Position numbers and translations under genes: made by a program
Origin: Sphagnum compactum
Lineage: Eukaryota; Bryophyta; Sphagnopsida; Sphagnales
NCBI GenBank assembly: GCA_965153455.1
Contig: OZ234502.1
Span: 12,555,495-12,619,494 of the forward strand
Direction of reading: 5' to 3'
Length of the DNA: 64,000 nt
Notes under the pieces: model-generated
Databases searched by the model: none
What the model was told of the DNA's origin: nothing
The model's input: the letters and a program-made list of their open reading frames with translations, nothing else
Shown here: positions 12,600 through 24,979 of the stretch, one piece after another
Layout: the number at the start of each line of letters is the position of its first letter
How positions within the stretch are numbered: position 1 is the stretch's first letter

Positions 12600-13400
12600 T
12601 GTGACACGCTCCCAAATTCCTAGTTAGACCCAAGATGGGTCTAAATTAGTTAAATAGCAGAATTGTGAGGAATTCGAGGCACGTTCCCAACTCTCAGCAC
12701 TAAAAGGGGTAGAGGGGCGTGCTAAGGCTCCAGGATGGGACTAGGAAGAATGACAAGCTTTAGTTACTCACTCGAATCTGCATCAAACCAACCAACAAGT
12801 TGGTTAGTTCACTTTCTGGATCACCTTTAGTGCTAAGACAAGCCACGGGCAACTCTGGACTCACAAGACTCACCACGGCCTGGATTCAAGGGAAGCCACC
12901 ACCTTCCCCCATATAGTATTCTCTGCGTCTCTCCGCGGAGCCTACATCCGAATGGCTTCTTGTCCCGAGATTCCCAAGGAGGAGTCCCGAAACTGTCCCC
13001 GTTTAGACTCCCGCAACTTTGTGAGACTATAATTCTTTGCTCAGACCTCTAATTGGGACAAGGTCTGAAGCAAAGTTGTAGCTTTGTGTCGCACTTTACC
13101 TGCACCACCGGGGTCGGGTCGATTCTTGACTTTTAGTGGTCGGGAGTCAAATTGTCAGTTTGACTCCCGGCCCTTCTTTTGGTCATAACTTGTGCTGAAG
13201 ATGTCCAAATGCCTCATGCGAACCCATTTTTGACATCTACACTTCAATAGATTTTAAATGATATAAATAACTCCTCAATGCGAGGTGTTTTGGCCCTCGA
13301 AATCGAACTCTGAAGTTTCGGGAGTCTCGGAGGACTCCCAAGTCCCCATTTCGGGAATGTGAGTCTCATCCTCACACTCTTTCAAAGTAGGGTTGCGACA
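12600..13400 (-). repeat. LTR-like repeat, copy 2 of the 7032 family
   Basis: It aligns with 7032-7850, begins TGTGACACGC and ends GGTTGCGACA. On the minus strand the bases directly before TGTCGCAACC read GGGGCAGAG, a polypurine tract as found before the 3' LTR of gypsy-type elements. I therefore read it as a 3' LTR in minus orientation whose internal part is lost beyond about 13440. No matching flanking duplication is visible (AGATC on the left, CTCTG on the right). Confidence 0.65.
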
Positions 13401-15299
13401 CTCTGCCCCAACTCTCCTAGATCCATTCTATTTCTCAACAAAATTGTATTAAGAATGAAGAGCTTTAAGAACTACATCTCATCTTTTACACTATTTGGTA
13501 GGGAAGACATACTTTGATAGTTGAGATGCTTTAAAAGAGAGGTGGAAATGAAAGAGTGAATTTGCCATGGGTTCTGGGTTTTTGGTGGGAAATGCAAATT
13601 GCACAAGGTTGCAAGGTGTGCATTTTGGGGGTCCTCATTAACTAATGTGATGTGAGATCCAAATGCCATATTTTGTTAGGGTTCCATGTTTGTAGGTTTA
13701 ATAACTACTAACATCTATGTGCATTGGAATGTTGGATGGATTTCTACACATTAATGGATTGTTGCATGCCCTCAAATGTGACACACCATCCCCCATAAGC
13801 AAACTATACATTATGTGTTGATGCTTTGTTTTGATCAAGGTTATCCAAGCCGAAACGCTGAGTTTTCTTTTCCTTTTAAACATTAGATTAAAAGTCCCCT
13901 CTAACCACATGGTGCCTTGGCCCTTACCTTCAAAATTTATTCAAGATTGGACCAAAACCACCTTATAACCAAACATTGCCATTCTTGATTGGCCAAAAAA
14001 AATTCCTATGATCAAACACTTGCTTGGCCTCTTCTTTGAACGATTTTTTAAAATGGTCCAAAAACATCCTATCACCAAACACCCAAAACTCCAATCCCTC
14101 CCCACCCTACCCTTTAATCATGTGCACTAGAGGGTGCTAGTTAACACCCATGACCAAACGTAACACATGCAATAATAGGACAACAATCTTTTATTTGGGT
14201 TGTCATTCACACCCATCACCAAACACATAAGCCAAGATTTCCAAACACAAAACCTCAACACCAAACGTTTGGTCATAGGTCCCTTCATGAATAGTGGTCA
14301 CGAAATGGGAGTATGCCAATATGGGGTTTGTCTACTTGGTAACGGTGTTCAGACACTGGCCTCTATTCGGACATTGCCCTCCTTACCTAGTCGTTCCCAC
14401 AATGGATTCATCAAGTATTTGTGTCGTTCCTTAAAGTCACTTCATTGTACTGAAAGTGAAACTAGCATGAAGACTTTAAATCAGCAAGGGTCTCAATTGC
14501 AAACAATACAAAACTACTGCCTGATTTCTTTTTTTCATTGTCTGCCCTTTGCCCCATCCATATTTTTTCTCAAAAAAGATGGATGCTGCCCAGACACATT
14601 TTGACTCCATATTATGCATGTTTTGAGCCTGGAAAGGACGTTAGGTGTCCATTACAGGCTATAATAAACCTACATAACAGGACCCAAGATGTATCTGGGC
14701 AGCTCTAAAATGTGTCTGGTCACTACCAGACACCATCTTAAATTGGGAAATTGGGCAGCCAAGGGAAAAAAAAGATTACTACCCTTGGCTGATTTTACAT
14801 GTTCGGAGACTAGCATGCGGATGCTTGTCCCACCTAGGAAAACGGCTGAACAACACAACTATTTAAGTAAAAAATTGAACTTCGTCTTTCAAAACTTTCC
14901 ATAAAGATGAAAGTTAGGGTGTCGAGAGGTTATCAAAATTTTAAATAATAACCGGCGATTTAAAATACCTGGTTAATAATCACTAGTTATACATTGGTTA
15001 TAAGGTTTTTTACATTTTAATAATTTTCTTTTTCTATTTTCTTAATTTTCCTATCATTAAAATGTTTAATTTTTTAAAAGATTGATAACTTACCTGGATG
15101 ATAACCAGGTCATCTGTGTAGGTTATTAGGTTTTGAAAATTCAATACCAGGCAGTTAGGTTATTAGCTGATTATTAAAAAAAATCAATAACCAGCTGGTA
15201 AGATATTGATAAGCAGGTAAAACTCAAGAACTCCAACAACAATTCTTTGTTCACACTAGAGTCTGGGGTAGCAGATTACATCATTTTCTTGATCACAAT
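13401..15299. other. No gene seen
   Basis: Short open frames only, the longest being 134 codons at 14200-14604 on plus, with no recognisable domain and no neighbours to support it. About 14880-15240 is AT-rich with repeats of the words ACCTGG and TTATTAG. Confidence 0.5.
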
Positions 15300-15545
15300 G
15301 AAGTTATCTGTAAAGTCACGCTCTCTTTCACACCCTTTCCCCTCTTTCAGTGGTCTCTGCAAAGTAATGAAATTTTATTAAAAAATCTCAGTATGAAATG
15401 CTGAAACTTAGCATTTAATGCACACGGTTCGAGAATAGTTATAGTAGGTGTACAAGTTGGCGCAGTGAAAATAAATGTAGCAGCAGTGGAGGCGCTCAGG
15501 AAAAGAGGAAATGAAACTCAGTTTACCACCAAAATTGGTGGAAAA
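15300..15545. repeat. MITE family copy 1 (truncated, inverted relative to 46481-46893)
   Basis: It starts with GAAGTTATCTGTAAAGTCAC, a diverged copy of the terminal repeat of the complete element at 46481-46893. It continues through CCCCTCTTTCAGTGGT, GTAGCAGCAGTGGAGGCGCT and ACCACCAAAATTGGTGG, in the opposite orientation to that element. The far terminal repeat is missing. Confidence 0.8.
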
Positions 15546-16649
15546 ACTAGTTTGGGTCCCATTTATTTCATTCTGCAAAATTTAATTCCCAGTTACGCAT
15601 TTGATGGCCTAATTAAGGCGAAACTGGCCGTTCTCGCCCCCTAATCGCCTGACTTCATGGATAACTTTATTATATGACATAACAAATTATTATTTATCTG
15701 TGTATTTTTTAAAATTATTTTGTGGAGAATTTTCACATCTTGGTGACCTCAAAAAGTTAAACAAGAAATAATTTATTGTAAATTTCAAGTTTTTTAATAA
15801 AAAATCACAAAAAATTTGAGGATAAATGTTTTAAAGGAACATTTCATCACATTTCAACTGAGCTTTTAGTTTTGCCAAATTTCTGCTGTTTTGACAGTTT
15901 TCTATAAACTTGTCGCCAACTAATGCTAAATATTTATTGTGATGCTTGCTAACAATGCTACATTAAAAAAATTGAAAAAAAAATAAAATTCACACATTTG
16001 CATCATAGAGAAACTTTTTAAACCCCACCATCAAGTTTTTCAATCAAAAGCTATAATAATATTACTCCATCTGGACTCAATTTCATTTGAGATTAAGAAT
16101 TTTGGGATGTTTACACACCAAAATAAATAAATAAATATATAATTAAAAATAAAACCATTTTTTCTCTAAATTTAATTTTTTAAAACCAAATTTTCGAATT
16201 AATTTCTTAAAAAACCATTTGAAAAAAAATAAAAAATCTGGAAGAACATCTAGTAAATTGAATAGATGGATTTGGGGAGATAAAATTTCAAGATTTATGC
16301 TTTGAATTACTGGTGGATTCACTGGAGGCTTTATAGTAGCTAGTGGTGATGCAACATGTTTAAGACATTTGGGGCTTTTATTATGCCACTAGTTGGGGAG
16401 AGTTTGAAGCCACTTTTGGTGGTTCAAAGATTTTAATGAGCCACTTAAAGGGTTAAATAAAGCCTCTGGCAAAGAAAAGAAAAGGAAAGGGGGGGAGCTC
16501 ACTAAACAATTGATATGAAGGTTTCCTTCTTCTTTGGGTAGCAAAATGGAGACCTTTCCACATAAAACAAAAATTCAAGTTCTAAATTTTTATTGGCCTT
16601 GCCTACTACCAAGGCCCTTAAGGATATTGTGTTTAGATTCATTATAGGG
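15546..16649. other. No gene seen
   Basis: AT-rich DNA without recognisable coding or repeat structure. Confidence 0.45.
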
Positions 16650-16937
16650 TATAGTAGCTTAAGGGATTTTTTATAGGCCCCTAGGTAATAATAATAATAG
16701 GTCTATTTTTATTATATGAGGATTTTTTGAAAGATGGTTTTTTTTTTGGCTTGTGTTGAAACTTGAGATTACTTATAGAGTTTTAATATCTTGAAGGATT
16801 TTGGGTTTCTTTTAGAGGATTTTTGGAAGATTGTATTTTTTGGATGGTGAAATATTTGAAGTTTCCATAATTCTTCTTTTGCATTAAGATACTTTTTAAT
16901 GTAAATAGCAAGGTCACAATGTGACACACCCCTTGTT
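16650..16937. repeat. Dispersed repeat, copy A (partner at 41911-42309)
   Basis: It is about 90% identical by eye to 42070-42309, sharing GTTGAAACTTGAGATTA, TTTTAGAGGATTTTTGGAAG and AAGGTCACAATGTGACAC. Both copies start near TAGTAGCTTAAGGG and stop at CCCCTTGTT. It may be an LTR fragment, since on the minus strand the outer edge reads AAGGGG followed by a TGTCACA-type start. Confidence 0.8.
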
Positions 16938-16939
16938 TA

Positions 16940-16987
16940 ATAAATTTTATGATTATTATTATTATTATGATTATTATTATTATGATT
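16940..16987. repeat. (ATT)n microsatellite with GATT interruptions
   Basis: A run of ATT units, interrupted by GATT, lies next to dispersed repeat copy A. Confidence 0.9.
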
Positions 16988-17450
16988 AGGCTCTGCTTGT
17001 GAAGGAGAGACTCTGATTCTGGAATGGTGTAGTTTTCATTTGGTCCCACATTTTGGAGAATGTTCCCCCCGGTATTATTAGTGTGAAGATTCAACTTTGA
17101 ATTCATTTTAAAACAAATTGGAAAAAACATTTCCTTTTTAAACTATTACTGGTTTAAACTTCTGACAGTTTGGTTTTATTTGTTATTTATTATTTATTTG
17201 TTATTTTTTCAATTTTTGGTTTCAAAAAGTTTGGCCAAATATTTTCCAAAATTTTAGAAAATATTCGAATTTATACTAAACCCCCAAAAATAAATTTGAC
17301 ACCCAAAACCCCCAAAATAAATTTGATACCTAACAAAAAGCTTGAGACACCCTCTCCCCACCAAATTTTGCCTCCTAATAAAAGATGCTACCTCCCATTG
17401 GGAGAAACTCCCCCACAAATCTTGCTGCCATAACTGCCCCAATTTATACT

Positions 17451-17471
17451 AAACCCTAAACCCTAAACCCC
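17451..17471. repeat. Interstitial telomere-like repeat
   Basis: Nearly three units of CCCTAAA, the Arabidopsis-type plant telomere repeat. Confidence 0.85.
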
Positions 17472-20400
17472 ACTAAATTCGTTGCCAAATTTGTGGTTAA
17501 ATTTAGCACATCTTTGGCCCCTTCACCCCAGTTTTGCATTCAGACTCCTTTGATGAGAATTAAAGAATATCTCATACAATAGGCTATTTCAAGCAATTTA
17601 ACCCTCATACTTCATAAATGTTCATAGATGAAGTTCATAAAAAAATATGCCCATATAGTGAATGAGATTCATCCATCATCACATGATCTTATCTGTCATT
17701 CATTCATTAATTAAATTCATCCATCAATATTCAGTTTTCATCCATAATGAATATTTAAAATTTGATTTAAAAGTTCGTTAAATGATAGGTATTAAGGGGG
17801 AACTTGGAAATTATGAAAGGATAATTATGTTTTATTTAGTGCCAGAAATAATTTGCTTTATTAATAACAGGAATGAAAGTAAATTAATGGGCACCATATA
17901 TGGAAGAGGTACTTCATTTATTAAGAGCTGCCCACTATTGGAACAAGAATTCTTGGAAGACTTGTAATGTGGATTACTAATTAGCTACACAAAAGAAGGT
18001 AGGCTTCCTTCCTATTTAACATTGTTGTGCATGTAAGTGTCAATAACCGTATATATGGCATGTAAACCAAGTGTAAGGGTATATTTTATATACCTTTAAT
18101 AACTATAACTACTTGCAGTTCATATTAATTAGTTGAGGGTACATCCAAATGTGGATGCATCTTTTAATTTTAATTTTAATTTAATTTTTTGCAATGGGTC
18201 ACTTTTATTGGCCCTTCACACAAAAATCATGATACTTTTAATATTCCTCAAATAAAAGCATTTTTTACTAATATGTGACTATGGTAAAGTTTTTCTTTAA
18301 TTCACTATATATGATACAAGTCCAAATTTTTGGGCCAAATATATGAGACAAATTGTGGTGCTATTCTAAAGAATATACCTATTGCTTACACACTTTTTGG
18401 CATATTTTGCCTCACCTCATTGCTTAAGTAGAATTTTTATTCTTAATTTTGTTCATCATCATTTTTGCCTAGGACTTTACAAGAGATTAGGTACTATTAT
18501 GATTTATATTAACTAATTTAATTGGTTGTCATGCATCCCAAAACACTAAGGTTGTAAAGGTTTTTCTTTGTTTGCAATGGGCCACTTTGATTGGCATATC
18601 ATCAAAACCATTGTAAACCTACCTCTTCACCTTCAACAAAAAAAAACAGGAAATGACATGTTTTTACATGGACACGTAAAATCATACAAGTGTAATTGTT
18701 TTACACTTACATTGTCTTACACAAGAAAAAATAATTTACATGGTTGTACATTTACATATCTCATGTGCTACATTTACACTTACCTGTAACGAATGTAGAT
18801 AAAATAAAGTTTACACAAAGATTAAAATTTTCATTATGGCATTCACACGTAAGTGTAAGTCCTAAACCCTAAACCATATACATGCACAACATTCACATTT
18901 ATCATTGTTGGCCAGTTCCTTGGTACTAGGAGGAACCCCTAGTTCTAGTTCTTAACATTTTTTAATGGATTGAATTTAGTTCAATTTAGATTTTTTTAAT
19001 GAAAATGGGACTTAGTTTTGGTTTTTAATTGGGGATGGTTCAAGTTCTAGTTCTTTTATTATTTACAAGATAGGTTAGTTCCAAATCCCGATTCTATATC
19101 ATTTTTAATTATGGTTCCAATATCAAAACATCAAAACGGACAATGCCAAAAATAAAATAAAATCTTGAACTTTTATTCCAAGGAAAAAAAGACTATTACA
19201 AAAGTTTTAAAATGTCAAATTAATACAAATTAACCTGTTTCTAAACAATAATCTATGTTAAATGTTTCTAATGGATTAGAACCTTTTCTCCATTGCCATC
19301 TGATTTCATGTTTAGGGTATCTACAATTATAACTACCACCTTGAATGGCCTCTTCTCATGTTTGAGTTCAACCCTTGAAGACCCCAATTTTATCTTATTT
19401 CAAACCCCAAAACAATTCATTTCAAACACCCTTTCTCAAACCATATTTGAAACCCCCCAAAAACTATATTTTAAACCCTTTAAAAAAATCTTCAAGCAAT
19501 TTTTCACACTCCCAAGTGGATTCTTATTTCAAAAATTTGAATTTTCCATGCCAAATACTTGGGATGCGTGTAAAGATGAAACATTGTTCAAATTGGGTTA
19601 TTTTTAGAACATCCAAAAGGTCTTGAAAGTAAATATGAAAAATGACTTGCATTCTCCATTTGGAGATTTGAAATTCAAGTTATGATCAAAATAATAATTA
19701 AGAGCCAAATTGGCACATTGATTCTCAACATTAAAACTAAAAAATAGGGGACAAATGACTTTTAAATTGAACATATAATACGCCTTGGAAAGATATTTTC
19801 AAAGAATACAATTTTTTTGTTAACTCTTCAATTAATGTTTTTACACATGAGTTACAAGGTTGCAAACTTGTGGGATTCATAACTTGTCAAAATTGAAAAG
19901 TTTTGAAATTTTCATTTTTGGAGTTTTGAAATTTGTTGCCACTTGAATGTAGTCCTTATCACCAATTACAAAATAAACTATAAGAAGAAAAATGATGAGC
20001 TTTGCTAAAAAGTCCGAACCATGGTGTATCTTGTGAGTTGGGGTTGTCCAACTTGGTTTGCACACCATTTTGGTTTCAATTTTTATTTAATTTTTTTCTT
20101 TCTTAGTTTGTGTATATTGAATTCACTTTGAATTTTTGCTTTCGAGTTTGTCTTAAGCTCAGCTCGAAACTCTCATGCTTTCTTTCTTTGTGGGAGTTAG
20201 GGAGCATATTTTAAATTTGCATTCTACTACAAAGTTGAAAATTGATTGGCTTTTTAATCTTCAATACTACTTAACAAACTTAAAGGTGCATCAAATTGAA
20301 TGAATGACATTTAAAATCACATAATAATCAATATTTTAAAAAATTGAATTTTTTTCATCCATCGTCTGTGAGAACAAGACTTGTGCACACCTAGTATTTA

Positions 20401-20970
20401 GGTCCGTTTGCATAGTAATCCCTATGAGAATTAAAGAACTTTTTGACAAGCCTATAATTTTGTAGCTATGTCAAATGATAGGTTATTTTTGATATGACAA
20501 AATTTCTTTGATGGGCTAGAAAGAAATTTCCAGTTTGTTTAAAATTGCAATTTTTTTAAACATATGACAGCCATTGATAGGTGCAAAAAATAAACCCTAC
20601 TTGAGAATGGCACCTCTTGATTGTTGGGGAGGCCTAAAAAAAGAGAAGGGCATTTGGGCATTTTGAAATGCCCAATTGGACAAATTCCACTTTATAACAT
20701 GCCTTCCAAATACGTTGAAAAGAATCTATTGGAGCTTTACATGTTGTTCTTTGACAACAAATTAGAGTTCTAATTGAGGTTAAGACCTAAGGACGGGGGC
20801 TTGGCTACATTCGCTAGTGGTTAGCCAAGTAGCAATTGTCCATATGTATCTACCTACCTCGTAGTCATCATATGCATAGGTAGGTTGCGGAGGTATTGTA
20901 AGGTGAAAATAAAAAAGGTTACAATGATGCAAAGTCCTCTATGATCTCCTTGTTACAGGTTCACTCAGTC
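17472..20970. other. AT-rich intergenic DNA, no gene seen
   Basis: No conserved reading frame. 18860-18880 has two CCCTAAA units. 19380-19480 repeats TTTCAAACCCC-like words, which creates a 104-codon open frame with no sign of being a gene. Confidence 0.5.
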
Positions 20971-20978
20971 TTGGGAGT

Positions 20979-21142
20979 AGCCCACCCATACTTTGTCAAG
21001 AATTGGGTAGAAGGACCTTAATCACTCTTTGAAGTATCTTTGGCAGACAGCTTGATTAGTCTAGGGGCCCACTCGTACTTTGTCAAGAACTGCATAAAAG
21101 CACCTTAAATCAATCAGTCTTTGAAGTATCTTGACAGACAAC
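20979..21142. repeat. Two-copy tandem duplication beyond the TOM1-like gene
   Basis: 20979-21050 and 21066-21142 share CCCAC..ATACTTTGTCAAGAA, GGACCTTAA and CTTTGAAGTATCTT. It lies in the GC-richer zone past the TOM1-like stop codon, possibly in or beyond its 3' untranslated region. Confidence 0.8.
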
Positions 21143-21725
21143 TCAGACACATTCACAGAGACTCTCCTGCCATAAACATCAGAGACAAAGCTGATTTGAA
21201 ACTGCAACCTAATTTCCTGTAACATAATTTTGTTGATTTTGTTGCTCCCACCAACATGATAGGCTGTGCTCAAAGTACAATACCTTGAATATTTTGCTTC
21301 ACCTGAGAAAACCCAAAGTTACATTCAAGTGTTCTGTCTAAGCATCAGCACTTTTAACAAGTGTAAAAACTTGTAGCCAGCATAAGGTACTCCTTCATGA
21401 GACACACCAGTTACATAACAAATAGAGAGGGATTGCCAAAAGATCAGCAACAGAAAACTGCTGCAATTTGTAGAATTCTTTTTGTACCGCAATATGATCA
21501 CAGGGCTATAATCACAACATCCACACTGTCAACAAATGTGGTCAACTATTGTCAACCTTTGTGCTACCCTCTTCATCAAGCAACATCCAGACTGTCAACA
21601 AATGTATGTGTCCTCTGTGCTGACCACTTCAGTAGACTTTTATCACATTTACAGCTTAGAGAAAGTGCCATTAATATATACTTCTGTACAAACATTAACC
21701 ACCTCTAGGCTAGTAGCTGCTTTCT

Positions 21726-24568
21726 TCACCTAATTGGATGATACTGACCGCCCATCCGTTTTGGTGGCAGCTTGCGTAATATATAGAGAACAAGTGCTGA
21801 TGGAACTATCTCCACAAGCTGCACAGAACACACCCAAGCCCAGCCAAACCAAATAAGGGTAATTCTCAACCTATTCAAAACTTTGAAGTCTTTACAACAA
21901 CCATATGTGTGCCTAAATGTTGCCTACAGTTTGCTGCAAGCAATTCACAAGATCATGTAGGCAAACTGTCATCAACACAATCTTTTACAGTTTCTCACCA
22001 TGTAGTATATAGCATTCAATATTGGATGGTAAAGAACATCCAAATCTGCTCCCTTGTCGAAAACAGATAATGTCATCTGCAAATTTGCATGGTTGATTAG
22101 ATACTGTGGCACTGCTTCGGAACACACAAAATGCTGACACGAAAGAGAAAAACCTAAAGCACTACATGCAAGTGTTATATTGAACACATCTCAGCTATGA
22201 ACCTGCAAAATTGGAGGACAATAGACGTGAACATACATACAAAGCAAATGTTTGGAAAACTTACTATGACAGATCTAATGGTGAAGCATGTGAAGCAAAT
22301 TGCCGTCACACAACCAACCTGGCAAAAGACATTCCAACATGCAATTACAAAATAATGCCCATTTTCTTATATGGCAAATATGTGCTACCAAACAGGAAAA
22401 AACAGTTCACTATCTTCTCCCATGTAACCAAATTAAGGACAGAGCAGAGCCCAGGTCATTTAGACAAACCTCCCGAAGTTTCTTTCTGCGACCTTTTGAC
22501 TCGATTGGGAACCGTCTGAGCATGAGAAACAGCCTGCAATTCCCACAAAAACAGACAGCTAATTTCAACATAGCATGATGACACAGAAACAACTTGCTCT
22601 GTTAAGATGGAGCAAAAGAACTTATGGGCACTGAAAATGGAAAAAAAATATTCCAGAAATGACAGGCCCATTCAATCAGTGAGAGTCGAACTCATACCTT
22701 CCTCCATAGAGCAAAAATCCCAATGCTGCCACTAATGACACAACTGCCAACCCCACAATCCATGCACAATAACAATTCAGGTCATAATTAAACATCTACC
22801 AGACCTTGCAGTTGCAGCCTAAAATGTGAATTCAATGGAGGATTCAACAAGTGACCTCCAAGCAGCAAAATGAACATCTACTAGTCCTCATTTGAGCAAG
22901 GAGGAAGAAACACCATACCAGCAAAGAAAACTTTTGCCACCAAGAGGACCACTGGACTTGGTGACCACCACAAGCAGACCCAGATGCAGGCCTGCAGATG
23001 GACAACAAAGTTTACAATTCAGAGTTTTCAATAGATACCCAGGGTGAGCCATGGGATGATGTTCTTGTGTAGAATGTTGCTCAAAAAATCAATTATCACA
23101 AATGTGTCACCTGAATGAAATAGATGGTGGCATTTGTGATCAAAAATGCTGGCCGAAGGTTATCTGTAGGGAGACTACGTGCCTGTCCACAAAGCATACA
23201 TTGAACTTATGTTAGACCTAATCAAGTAGACTGTGTACCCAAAAGCAAGTAGCAGTACTGGTATGTGATAGTACACTGATTATACTAGCTGCATACTGCT
23301 CCTGCGACTCATACACAAGTTACAGCAACCAACTTAGCCATGACAACCTCCACAGAAACAAACATAGTTTTGACCAGATTGCACGGTTGTACCTGGTAGT
23401 AGATTTCAGCCCAAAACAGAACCAGTAGGGTATAGGTGGTGAAGAATAAAAGGCCTGGTAAGTCAAGAAGGACATGTTGTAAAACCTGAGGAGTAACCAT
23501 GTACATACAAGTCAGGGCCCTTGAGCATGAAACCCTTTTCTATTTACTGAGAGAAAATCTCAGGTCTAACAACTCCTATTCCACAAAGGAGGAAAGTTGC
23601 ATGTGGTTATGTACCTCAGGAGACAGTGCCTGCACATTTTCTCGGAAGCAAAAGACTGCTGCTCGCACTGCACACCAAGCGATAAAACAACAACCAATTG
23701 AGGCAAGCCCTACTCTGCTGCTGGAATGCAACAACCAAAATATAGAAAACACTTCTGCAGAAGAGTGGCAGAACACTTTAGCTTACCTCCATTAACAATG
23801 AAATTCAATAGATGAAACACTTTCTGGGTTGTCCAGCCATACTCGGGGACTCGCAGTTCAATCCGAACCAATTGAATCTGTAAGCCACAATTTCATGAGC
23901 AACTGGAAGAAAGAATCTGAAGCTCTCCAACTGGAAGCAAAATTCAAGCAGAGGCAAATATGAAGTCACATAAATTTCCGAGACCATCACAGACAAACAC
24001 GCAGACACAAACTCCCACTTATGCCCTAAAACCCTAATCATAAAAGCCTGAAAACAAGTGTAGAGTCCGATGTCCTTTTCCAACCCTTTTGCCATTCTGC
24101 GCATCACTTTCTTTCTTTCGAAATTGAACGGCATGCGTCTACATGAGATGCAAACCCAGGAGAGCAAATGACTAGAATCCCCTGCTACATATCTGCAGCA
24201 TCTCGGATTCGTTCTCTCTCTTTTTTTTCTCTCTCTCCTTTTTTTGTTTCCAAGATAGGGCTGCAGAGGAGGGCAGAGAGGAAGGATCTAGGGCGGGCGC
24301 GGCAACCTGTGGGGCGGATCAGAAGAGTATGAGCAAGGAAGGGGGCAGTGAGGATGAATCATGCTGATGGCGATGATGGTGATGGTGGTGGTGGTGATGA
24401 TGGATGGCTTACAAGCGCAACAAGAGCGATGATGGCGTACGCCGTCGCAAGACCAAGGAAGATATGCTCTTGCCAGGCGGTGGAGGCATTAACCCTTTCC
24501 CACCAGTCCACGATTCCTTGCACTCCTGCCTCCATCGTTGCTGCTGCTGCTGCTATCGAGGTCTCCAT
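21726..24568 (-). CDS. TOM1: TOM1-like (tobamovirus multiplication protein 1 family) seven-pass membrane protein
   Basis: Eleven coding exons on the minus strand: 24568-24413, 23877-23787, 23667-23615, 23485-23393, 23182-23111, 22991-22919, 22743-22698, 22533-22470, 22318-22265, 22076-21999, 21818-21726. All introns are GT-AG and all phases join, giving 290 residues, close to Arabidopsis TOM1. Family hallmarks in order are [10 protein letters not shown] (21-30), [20 protein letters not shown] across exon 2, [10 protein letters not shown] and [10 protein letters not shown] in exon 4, [13 protein letters not shown] (201-213), [22 protein letters not shown], and a QYHPI-type C-terminus. Several hydrophobic helices fit a multipass tonoplast protein. 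In Arabidopsis, TOM1 and its relatives TOM3 and THH1 are host factors that tobamovirus replication proteins use on vacuolar membranes; the cell's own use for them is poorly known. The start is the first in-frame ATG. Which paralogue this is (TOM1, TOM3 or THH1) I cannot tell. Confidence 0.95.
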
Positions 24569-24700
24569 GATCGGAGCGCGAACGCGCGTGTTGTAGCAAC
24601 AAACCCTTGTGCTTTCTCTCTCTCTCTCTCTCTCTCCTCGTCCTCGCTTCCTTCCTGTCTCGTTTTCTTCCCTCAACCCTAATCTGTTTCCTCCTTCGCC
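24569..24700 (-). promoter_or_regulatory. 5' leader of the TOM1-like gene with GA repeat
   Basis: Just upstream of the ATG, the transcribed strand carries a run of about eleven GA dinucleotides (near 24615-24640), common in plant 5' untranslated regions. The reading frame is open upstream of the ATG but has no in-frame ATG, so no N-terminal extension is expected. The transcription start is not visible. Confidence 0.55.
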
Positions 24701-24979
24701 ATCACCCAACCCCACTCTTTGCCGCCTGGCGGTGTAAATCCCTGCCACCTGTGCCTCCCGAGTCCCGAGTCACCACCTCCACCGCCTGGCCACGCTCATA
24801 TGGCCTTGGCACATGCACATGTAAGCCCCCTTGAACCCTTTGCTTTTGCCGCCGCTTGGCCCCCAAATAAGAAGACAAGGGCAAGAGTGGCACATCCTTT
24901 ATGGAGCACATCCTTGTTGGCGGTTGCAGCCGCTGCAAGTTTAGGCAGGGGTAAATACTGGGTTTTTTTTTTATTATAA

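Noticed and set aside
7032-13400. 7032 and 12600 repeats as the two LTRs of one 6.4 kb element
   Set aside because: Outer flanks do not match (CCATT against CTCTG), and the DNA between them is a CACTA element and a pogo transposase on its own terms.
14200-14604. 134-codon plus-strand frame as a gene
   Set aside because: Composition and lack of any recognisable domain suggest chance.
24569-24748. N-terminal extension of the TOM1-like protein
   Set aside because: The frame is open upstream but begins at GTG, not ATG, and reads as low-complexity Arg/Glu from the GA repeat in the leader.
24348-24979. Several overlapping frames on both strands
   Set aside because: They are shadows of TOM1 exon 1 and of its repetitive leader.
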